This document shows, in pieces, positions 57,809-64,000 of a DNA stretch of 64,000 nucleotides. Made by a program: the position numbers and the translations under genes. The stretch comes from a bacterium (lineage in GTDB: Bacteria; Desulfobacterota; DSWW01): positions 1 through 64,000 of the forward strand of contig JANQFG010000270.1 of NCBI GenBank assembly GCA_028277985.1, read 5' to 3'. Under the pieces are notes generated by a model. It did not search any database, had not been told where the DNA came from, and saw only the letters and a list, made by a program, of their open reading frames with translations. How positions within the stretch are numbered: the first letter of the stretch is position 1; the number at the start of each line of letters is the position of its first letter.

Positions 57809-59582
57809 AGGCTACCTCACTCAGTGTCCTATCGTATGCTTCCATGGTCTTCTCTGCCGCAGCCTCAAATGTAAAGCGGCGGGCAACCCGTTCCTGAAGT
57901 CTCTTTCTTCTCTTTTCGTCTCCGAGTCTGTAGGACAAATGGACTGCATCAAGAATCGAAGACACGCTCGCCGGGTTGCAGTAGAACCCCTCGTTCCCGA
58001 AGTACTCCATCTCGCCCCCGCGGTTGCTCGCAACAACGTTACAGCCGGCCATGGCGGCCTCGATATTGGCAAGACTCACCCCTTCCGCCCAACTGGGCAG
58101 AGCGTGGACCCTGGCAGCCGCAAAGGCGGACGCGAGCTCCTTCTGGGTGAGTTGGGGAATGAATACCACTTTTGACGAGGCGTGAGCGCGACACAGCTCG
58201 TAGTACCACGGCATGCTCCTGTAAGGATTCCCGATAACGACGATCGGGAGATCCGTGTCCTTGAGGGCATAGAGGAGCATGAGCTGGTTCTTTCGGATCT
58301 CCAGGTGACCCACCGAGATCACGAAATCTTCGATGCCGTACTTCTCCACAAACGGCCCGGGTTCTCCCCCCTGAAAGATCGCCGGGTCCGCGCAGTTCGG
58401 AACGATCGTGAAGGGCTTGTGGATGCCGAGGCTCATCCCGATCTGCCGGATCTCGGTGAAACTGAGCCCGATCAGATGATCCGCCATTCCGAACAGGGCC
58501 CGCTGGTCCCGTTCGATGCCGGGGTAGACCTGCAGGCTGTCCCGACCCGGGACTTCGGAGAGGGTCAAGGTGCCGTCTGCCAGCGATTTCAGATACGCCT
58601 CTCGTTCGCTCTCGAGAGGCACATTGAAGATCTTCGGAATGGCGATCTGGGCAAAGCTGGTCTCGGAGAGGTCCATATAGATCGTGGAGAGGACGAGGGG
58701 CTTGCCCAGGCGCTTCGCACAAAGGGCTTGCTGGACATGATCGATCGTTCTCCAGGCGTGATGAAAGATGTGCAGAAGGTCGTACGGCTGGACCTGAGGA
58801 CGCCGCGTCACGGCGAGGTCCACGGCGATTCCCATATCCCTGAGCTTGAGAAGGGTTTTGAAGATCCTCATCCTGGGTCCGGGTGCACTGTCCAGGTAGA
58901 GATACGCATCCCCATGGGCAGCCATCAGGACCCTGCGACAAGGATCGACGAGCTTCTTGTCCCCCTTCCGAAGGAGACAGACGACAAAATCCTCTCCGTG
59001 CTGTTCCACCTGCACGAACAGGGGCATCACCCCGAAGGTGTTGCGGGCGAGCACTTCCAGGCTTTTCTGGGAGAGGTAGTTCGCGTGACCCCAATCCGGG
59101 GGGTTGCCGTCCCGCTGCGTATTGCGCACCGAACCGCTGTCGAGGATTCTCATGAGCAGAAGACCGCCGGCCTTGAGCAGCCGGTCGCACTTCTGGACGA
59201 GAGCCCTGGGGCTCGAACTGTTTTCGAGAACGTCCCAGAGGATCACCGCATCGTACAAAGCGGTCCGGTTGGAGGCGAAGGCCTGTTCCAGCGTATCGAC
59301 CTCGTAGCCGTCGTCCCGGAGCACCCTCGAGAGCTGGTCCGAAGGGTCCCCGGAGTGCAGGACCCTGCCTCGGTCGGGAAGCGTCGCACGCAGGAGAAAG
59401 ACCCTCCAGTCGAAGTGATCATTGTACTCGGGGATGCGCTTCTTGTACTCGCTCAAGAGCCTTGCAGCAAGGTTCGGGTCGGGAGAGGGAACCATCATGA
59501 AGGATCCACATGCCTTGCATCGTGCAAGCGATCCGATTCGGGTCTCCAGGCCGATCCCGCCGCAGCAACTACAGGTATTCAT
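57714..59582 (-). CDS. Zinc-ribbon - methyltransferase-like - GT4 protein
   Basis: 622 residues from ATG 59582, chosen for its ATGA overlap with the preceding stop. The N terminus has a zinc ribbon (CSCCGG and RCKACGS). About 55-200 resembles a SAM methyltransferase (AVILWDVLENSSSPRALVQK; LLKAGGLLLMRI), but the usual GxGxG motif is altered to SGDPSD. The C-terminal ~400 residues are a GT4 transferase (VPNCADPAIFQGG; EDFVISVGHLEIRKNQLMLL; SWAEGVSLANIEAAMAGCNV). The last 30 residues are encoded over the start of the next gene. Confidence 0.82.
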   Translation of the reverse strand: MNTCSCCGGIGLETRIGSLARCKACGSFMMVPSPDPNLAARLLSEYKKRIPEYNDHFDWRVFLLRATLPDRGRVLHSGDPSDQLSRVLRDDGYEVDTLEQAFASNRTALYDAVILWDVLENSSSPRALVQKCDRLLKAGGLLLMRILDSGSVRNTQRDGNPPDWGHANYLSQKSLEVLARNTFGVMPLFVQVEQHGEDFVVCLLRKGDKKLVDPCRRVLMAAHGDAYLYLDSAPGPRMRIFKTLLKLRDMGIAVDLAVTRRPQVQPYDLLHIFHHAWRTIDHVQQALCAKRLGKPLVLSTIYMDLSETSFAQIAIPKIFNVPLESEREAYLKSLADGTLTLSEVPGRDSLQVYPGIERDQRALFGMADHLIGLSFTEIRQIGMSLGIHKPFTIVPNCADPAIFQGGEPGPFVEKYGIEDFVISVGHLEIRKNQLMLLYALKDTDLPIVVIGNPYRSMPWYYELCRAHASSKVVFIPQLTQKELASAFAAARVHALPSWAEGVSLANIEAAMAGCNVVASNRGGEMEYFGNEGFYCNPASVSSILDAVHLSYRLGDEKRRKRLQERVARRFTFEAAAEKTMEAYDRTLSEVAYGRQEPARPGDRPGADHVDRHPDLPSPQPAG

Positions 59583-61405
59583 GGATGACAGGCCCTCCTC
59601 CATTCCTCGAACATGACGAGGGTCCAGACCTTGGAGAATCCCTGGGGATTCTCCAGCCAGTCTTGCCGGAACAGCGCATTCAGGGTCGCCCGTCTGAAGA
59701 GGTTCGAATCGCTGCCCAGCAGCACCTCCTTTGCATAGTCTTCCAGGCCACTGGAGAAGAACCCGGTCAGAGGGAACGAAGACGATCGAGGGGCTCGCCA
59801 GAGAACCTCTTGAGGCAATACCCTCGCCATGGCTTTGCGCAGGATGTATCTGTCGATTCCGCCCGAGGTCTTCAGATGGAGGGGGATACCAAGCGCGGTC
59901 CGGATCAGAGCCGGGTCGAGCAGCGGAAGTCGAAGCTCGATCGAACCGAATGTGCCGGATCGATCGATCGTGGCCAGGAGGCTGTCGGGCAGTCGGGTGA
60001 GGACGTCCAGGCCCTGAAGTCCACCCAGATAATCCTCTCTACCCGCGGCAAGGGCTTCCGCCCGAAATGCGGGCCACCGATCTTCTTCACCCCCCTGTGC
60101 AGGTACTTTCCACTCCGTGTGAACGAGCCTCTGTTTCTCCTCCTCCGTGAAGGTCGAGAGCTGGGCCAAGTAGTCACGGAAAGGCGGGGAGAGCGCGTCG
60201 TGCAATGACTCTTCGAGGGCCTCGTTTCCCACCTTCAGGGAATCCAAGAGCCTTTGACGGTCCAGAGCCAGGCGGTGTCTCGAGGGGTCACCGAACAACT
60301 CCCTTCCCCCTTCACCGGAAAGACACACGCCGACCCTTCCCTGAAGGGCGGTCGAGATCAGATAGGAGGGCAGTCCTTCTTGAGTGGCCAGGGGCTCGTC
60401 GAGCATGGTCGCCATTGCCGGAATCAGGTCGCACGCCGGCTGCGGGTCGATAAGAATCGACTCGTGAGACGTGCCGAATCGGTTCGAGACCTCCCGGGCA
60501 AAAAGGACATCCTCGTCCTCTTCGCCTGCGAAGCCGAGCGAAAAGGTCTTGATCGTTCCGTCTCCACAGAGGCTTAGAAGACCCGCGATCGAGCTGGAGA
60601 AGAGCCCCCCGCTCAACAGGACTCCTGCGGTGCGACCTCTTGGGAAGCTCTTTCTCAAGGACGACTGGATCTGCTCGTAGATCGAGGCCTCGTGCCGGTT
60701 GTCTTCTCTGAGCCGGGCGTTCGGTTCCGGCGCCGGGCTCCAGTACGTCCGAGAAGAGATCTCACTTGAGTCACATCGGAGGATGTGTGCAGGAGGAAGC
60801 TTCCGAATTCCCCGGAAGATCGTCCTGGGGCAGGTGACATAGCCGAAGCTGAGATAGTCGTCCAGGCCCATCGGGTCGATCCCCGTATCCATATCCGGGT
60901 ACCCGGCGATCGCCCTGATCTCGGAAGCGAAGAGCAGCCGGGTTCCGTCCCAAGCGTAGTAGAGAGGTTGCTTTCCGATCCGGTCCCGAACGAGATAGCA
61001 GCGAGCCGTCTTCTCGTCCAACAGCCCAATGGCGAATTCTCCGTCGAGTTCGGACGGAAAGGCCTCACCCCGCTCTTCATAAAGGTGAACGATCACCTCC
61101 GCCTGGGAAGAGGACCGGAACACGTGCCCGCTCCTGTCCAGCGACTTCCTGAGATCCAGGCTGTTGTAGATCTCTCCGTCACAAACGGCCCAGACCGTGC
61201 CGTCCTCGTTTGACGCGGGCTGTTGTGGCGTCTGAGCCGAGCCGTTCGTAAGGCGGCTTCTGTGACCGAGCCCCGCTCTCCTGTCCCTGGACAGATAGAG
61301 ACCCTGCTCGTCGGGCCCACGAAGGACCATCGCATCGCGCACACGCAGCAACAGCTCTTCGGTCACGGCAATCCTGGATTCGACGATTCCGCAGATCGCG
61401 CTCAT
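59579..61405 (-). CDS. Asparagine synthetase (AsnB)-like protein with altered active sites
   Basis: 608 residues with the two-domain layout of glutamine-dependent asparagine synthetase. N-terminal glutaminase: ICGIVES with the cysteine at residue 5 rather than 2, RGPDEQG, and DGEIYN where NGEIYN is expected. C-terminal synthetase: SGGLFS at 265-270, where SGGxDS is the ATP-binding PP motif (Asp replaced by Phe), and SGEGGRELFG where SGEGADELFG is usual (Asp replaced by Arg). Overall fold signatures elsewhere are kept (DRIGKQPLYY, LLFASEIRAI, LPDSLLATIDR). It probably descends from a sugar-amidating AsnB and may be catalytically dead or changed. It overlaps the next gene by 4 bases. Confidence 0.85.
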   Translation of the reverse strand: MSAICGIVESRIAVTEELLLRVRDAMVLRGPDEQGLYLSRDRRAGLGHRSRLTNGSAQTPQQPASNEDGTVWAVCDGEIYNSLDLRKSLDRSGHVFRSSSQAEVIVHLYEERGEAFPSELDGEFAIGLLDEKTARCYLVRDRIGKQPLYYAWDGTRLLFASEIRAIAGYPDMDTGIDPMGLDDYLSFGYVTCPRTIFRGIRKLPPAHILRCDSSEISSRTYWSPAPEPNARLREDNRHEASIYEQIQSSLRKSFPRGRTAGVLLSGGLFSSSIAGLLSLCGDGTIKTFSLGFAGEEDEDVLFAREVSNRFGTSHESILIDPQPACDLIPAMATMLDEPLATQEGLPSYLISTALQGRVGVCLSGEGGRELFGDPSRHRLALDRQRLLDSLKVGNEALEESLHDALSPPFRDYLAQLSTFTEEEKQRLVHTEWKVPAQGGEEDRWPAFRAEALAAGREDYLGGLQGLDVLTRLPDSLLATIDRSGTFGSIELRLPLLDPALIRTALGIPLHLKTSGGIDRYILRKAMARVLPQEVLWRAPRSSSFPLTGFFSSGLEDYAKEVLLGSDSNLFRRATLNALFRQDWLENPQGFSKVWTLVMFEEWRRACHP

Positions 61406-61417
61406 GAAAGCAGGTTC

Positions 61418-63271
61418 CTATTCATCGGAAGGTTCTTCCGGTTTTCGGCACCAGTACTCGATCTCTTTGACCACATTCCACAAATGGATTCTGCACCACT
61501 CGGGATTCGTCTGAAAAATCTGGTGGAAAGGGTTGTTCTTGTCACGGATCTCTTCGGAGTACATGTACTGTGCCCGGGAGTCGGAAAATCCATTGGTCTT
61601 TACGAATATGCTGTCAAAGTAATCCTTGTTCCAGTAGATGAGATGAGAGGCATAGAATGCGGTCTTGTGGGTGTAGTAGGGAAGCCGTATATAGACGCTG
61701 CCGCCAGGGACGAGGACCCTGTACGCTTCTCTTACGACCTTGTGCAGGCTGGATCCGGGCAGGTGCTCAAAGAAATGGATGGATCTGATTTCCTGAACAG
61801 ACGCGTCGGGCAGGGGGATCCCCTTGGTAACGTCACAGACGATATCCACGCAGTCCAACTCCAGCCTGTCGATCCCGAGATAGCCGGGCTCCGGTTTTAC
61901 CCCACAGCCGAGATCCACCCGGAAGGGATATCCATACTTTCCAATGAGGAGATCCAAGCGACTCGCACTCAAGACACCTTTTGCGTCGCCTCCAACCTCA
62001 GGCCTGTGAGTCTCTGGGATGTCGGGCAACTGGCTGAGATTGAATGCCGCCTCCCCATGGTCGGGCTTGCTCTCCAGGGCCTTCATGAAGAAGTGCTTCG
62101 CCGTACGAAAATCAGCGAGCTGAAAATAGAGAACACCCAGATTGTTCAAGGCCTCGCAGTCTTCCCGGCCGGAAGACAGAGCCCTTTCGAACAGGAGCTT
62201 CGCGCGGTCGTAGAGTCCGTAGTGGAAGCAAATCTCGCCCAACTCGACGAGAGTTTTCGAGGAGTCAGGTTCCTGCCTCAACGCTGACACGGCCTCTTCG
62301 ACCGGGAGCGTCTCGCCCGGATCGAGCCGAGCCGATCTTTCTCGGAGTTCCACTTCGATCGACGGCATCCGATCCTCAGGTTCCTTCCTGAACGTTCGGC
62401 CTTCCTCCTCGGCCAGGCAATCGTAGAGAAGACCGGCATCGGCGCAGAGCCGCGCGTACAGATCCGCCACATCGGTCGGGACATCCTCTTTCAGGAAGTC
62501 GGACCAGGGGGAGCGGTTGTTTCTACAGGAGGTCGTAACGGCGCGGCTGGCCTGCTCGATCGATTCGTTCGTTGCAGGCAGTCCGAGATAGTCGACGATC
62601 CGACGCAGTTCCCCCTGGGGATTGCTGAAGAAGGTATCATAGTGCGTGACGATTCGGCGTTCGGGGGGAATCTCGGCCAGGAGCCGCTGGTTGTAGGTCT
62701 TCCAGAGATGGAATCCCAGGGCCCGTGAAGTGCTGCCGCGCTTCTTCAGAGAGGATACCACCTCGAGCGGACTTCGGACGCAAACCACAACCCTGATCTC
62801 TGGAAACAGGGTCTTCCAGAAGGGAATCGTAAGACACGTTCGAGGGTCTTTCCACCCCCACGCGGGGTGGTCCCTGAGGGCAAGCACGCATTGTTCGGCC
62901 CTGGATTGCAAGGACACGTACCCGTCCGAACGAGCACCGTCCGTTCGCGCTGCTGGAGGCATATCCCAGCCTCCTCCACCTCGACTCAGAATCTCCTCGT
63001 TGATCTCGAGGAACTTCCTGTTCTCCCAGTACCCCCGGGTGTTGTGCGCGGACGGCCCGATCAAGTCGCCTTCTTCTCCCAGGTAGAGTCCGCACAGATT
63101 GAGGAGATTCGCCACCATGGAGGTGCCCGAGCGATGCATGCCGGTCACGCAGACCGGCTTTGCAGACGAGAGTGTCGGGCTCGTGACTTCCGGAGGCGTG
63201 TTTTCGTACCGGACCCCACCCGCAACCCGGCCCGGGGTTTCGGTGGGGTATTCAAGGTCGTGTGTGTTCAA
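61418..63271 (-). CDS. Sulfotransferase - TPR - methyltransferase fusion
   Basis: 617 residues from TTG 63271, chosen because AAGGAC lies seven bases upstream and the sigma-54 promoter lies before it. Longer in-frame starts (ATG 63343, GTG 63379) fall at or above the transcript start. About 38-300: sulfotransferase with the PAPS 5' loop CVTGMHRSGTSMVANLL and the 3' phosphate site VCVRSPLEVVSSLKKR. About 330-425: TPR helices (LNNLGVLYFQLADFRTAKHF). About 450-617: SAM methyltransferase (RVDLGCGVKPEPGYLGID; IRSIHFFEHLPG; LVPGGSVYIRLPYY). First gene of the minus arm. It predicts a sulfated, methylated glycan or protein. Confidence 0.85.
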   Translation of the reverse strand: MNTHDLEYPTETPGRVAGGVRYENTPPEVTSPTLSSAKPVCVTGMHRSGTSMVANLLNLCGLYLGEEGDLIGPSAHNTRGYWENRKFLEINEEILSRGGGGWDMPPAARTDGARSDGYVSLQSRAEQCVLALRDHPAWGWKDPRTCLTIPFWKTLFPEIRVVVCVRSPLEVVSSLKKRGSTSRALGFHLWKTYNQRLLAEIPPERRIVTHYDTFFSNPQGELRRIVDYLGLPATNESIEQASRAVTTSCRNNRSPWSDFLKEDVPTDVADLYARLCADAGLLYDCLAEEEGRTFRKEPEDRMPSIEVELRERSARLDPGETLPVEEAVSALRQEPDSSKTLVELGEICFHYGLYDRAKLLFERALSSGREDCEALNNLGVLYFQLADFRTAKHFFMKALESKPDHGEAAFNLSQLPDIPETHRPEVGGDAKGVLSASRLDLLIGKYGYPFRVDLGCGVKPEPGYLGIDRLELDCVDIVCDVTKGIPLPDASVQEIRSIHFFEHLPGSSLHKVVREAYRVLVPGGSVYIRLPYYTHKTAFYASHLIYWNKDYFDSIFVKTNGFSDSRAQYMYSEEIRDKNNPFHQIFQTNPEWCRIHLWNVVKEIEYWCRKPEEPSDE

Positions 63272-63586
63272 TGAGTCGTCCTTTTTCCTATCGAATGTTG
63301 ACGCCCCCCGTGCGCAGAATAGGCGGCACGGATTTCTCCCCATGACCGGAGGGTCCTGCAAGGGCCATACCAGTGCCAACTGTCCGAAATCGGTGGAAAT
63401 TCATTCGAACCGCCCGCCCGAATCGTCAAAGTCGTGACAGGGTCACCCGCAGCCTTGACGTTAGGACATCAACCTTTACAGCGAATCGGTCGATAAAAGG
63501 ACGAGGCCCCATTCAAGGGGCCCGGGGGTTCTCCGGCGCGGGGCCGCCCCTGGCAGCAAATGAGATGTTCGAAGGAGTGGGCAGGA
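63272..63586. other. Divergent promoter region at the end of the island
   Basis: This 315-base gap lies between the minus-strand sulfotransferase gene and the plus-strand response regulator. It holds the sigma-54 promoter of the minus arm (63358-63371). For the regulator it holds a possible housekeeping promoter (TTGACG near 63454 and TACAGC 16 bases later) and a small hairpin GGCCCC-ATTCAA-GGGGCC near 63507-63522. No gene seen. Confidence 0.5.
63358..63371 (-). promoter_or_regulatory. Sigma-54 promoter of the minus-strand glycosylation arm
   Basis: On the minus strand GGTAT-GGCCC-TTGC followed by AGG, exact spacing. A second, overlapping -24-like TTGGCAC lies just upstream. Predicted start is near 63347, about 75 bases before the TTG start at 63271. 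Confidence 0.75.
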
Positions 63587-64000
63587 ATGGGACGAGTGCG
63601 CGTCCTGATCGTAGATGACGACCCGGTTGTGGTCGAGAGTATACGAATGACGCTGGAGGATCTCGACTACGAAGTGGTCGCAACGGCAACCTCCGGTGCG
63701 GAAGCCGTTCATAAGACAGGGGAGCTTGGACCGGATCTGGTGTTGATGGATATCGGGTTGCCCGGGAGTCTGGACGGCATCGAAGCGGCCACCCGGATTC
63801 ATGACGAGTGGAAGACACCCGTGGTCTACCTCACTGCGACCGCGGAAGAGGACCTTGTCGAGCGGGCCAAGATCAGTTGTGCACAGGGATATGTTCTCAA
63901 GCCATTCCGGGCCGACGGGCTTCACACGGTTCTGCAGATGGCTCTGCACCGCCGAGTGATGGAGCAACAGCTCGAAGAGAGCGAGAGCCGATACCGGACC
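63587..64000 (+). CDS. Response regulator, N-terminal part (cut by window edge)
   Basis: 138 codons from ATG 63587 (GTGGGCAGGA site) run to the window end without a stop. Receiver domain: VRVLIVDDDPVVVESIR, phospho-acceptor D55 in LVLMDIGLPG, LTATAEEDL and lysine in GYVLKPFRADG. The sequence after the receiver, MEQQLEESESRYRT, is the usual entry to a PAS domain, so the full protein is probably a receiver-PAS sensor or kinase. Divergent from the sulfotransferase gene. Link to the flagellar locus unknown. Confidence 0.88.
   Translation, partial: MGRVRVLIVDDDPVVVESIRMTLEDLDYEVVATATSGAEAVHKTGELGPDLVLMDIGLPGSLDGIEAATRIHDEWKTPVVYLTATAEEDLVERAKISCAQGYVLKPFRADGLHTVLQMALHRRVMEQQLEESESRYRT

Noticed and set aside
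1-64000. tRNA, rRNA, insertion-sequence transposase or CRISPR features
   Set aside because: No cloverleaf, rRNA-like stretch, transposase motif or spaced direct-repeat array was recognised on either strand by eye. A covariance-model scan would be needed to be certain.

Overview
The window is about 64 kb of GC-rich DNA. It is dominated by a nearly complete flagellar locus (about 2.0-42.3 kb) followed by a surface/flagellin glycosylation island (about 42.3-63.3 kb). L- and P-ring genes (flgH, flgI, flgA) indicate a Gram-negative cell with an outer membrane. The control logic combines sigma-54 promoters, a FlrB/FlrC-type two-component pair, FlhF/FlhG, sigma-28/FlgM and CsrA-FliW. Together these fit a deltaproteobacterial-type lineage (Desulfobacterota or relatives); this assignment is inference from gene content, not from a marker gene.

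Layout. 1-403 (-): start of a sodium:solute symporter. 698-1795: a GGDEF diguanylate cyclase. 2135-6561: a sigma-54-driven operon of a TPR protein, a PAS histidine kinase and a sigma-54 activator. 6696-13658: flgB-flgC-fliE-fliF-fliG-fliH-fliI-fliJ and a MotE-like protein fused to a SPOR domain. 14222-17730: fliK-flgD-flgE. 18206-28033: fliL-M-N-O-P-Q-R-flhB-flhA-flhF-flhG-fliA. 28122-30070: a small Lys-rich protein, a membrane/HTH protein, a second FliK-like protein and a FlhB C-terminal paralogue. 30213-34830: flgF-G-A-H-I and a single-domain FlgJ. 34930-38863: flgM-N-K-L-csrA-fliW. 39088-42327: fliC, fliD, fliS and a FliT-like gene.

The glycosylation island has two arms that converge near 52.75 kb. 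The plus arm holds a GT4/CgeB/methyltransferase/TPR giant, two GT9 enzymes, a CgeB-type transferase, two unknown proteins and a PilZ protein. The minus arm reads sulfotransferase-TPR-methyltransferase, a degenerate asparagine synthetase, a Zn-ribbon/methyltransferase/GT4 protein, a GT4/CgeB/TPR giant and another CgeB-type transferase. Four promoters in the island carry the same sigma-54 -24/-12 signature as the flagellar promoters, which suggests that the island is part of the flagellar regulon. The last gene (63587-64000) is the start of a response regulator that leaves the window.

How the parts probably work together. Early transcription of the TPR-flrB-flrC operon yields FlrC, which with sigma-54 activates the hook-basal-body operons. 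Inverted-repeat GGCAA-N3-TTGCC sites (Caulobacter ftr-like) lie exactly 75 bp upstream of the -24 element at both fliK and flgF. Late genes have sigma-28 promoters (flgM, fliC), held by FlgM until hook completion. CsrA/FliW then tune translation at the fliC leader, where the Shine-Dalgarno sits in a small hairpin loop. The glycosylation enzymes probably decorate flagellin or another surface structure. GGDEF and PilZ genes at the two ends point to c-di-GMP input.
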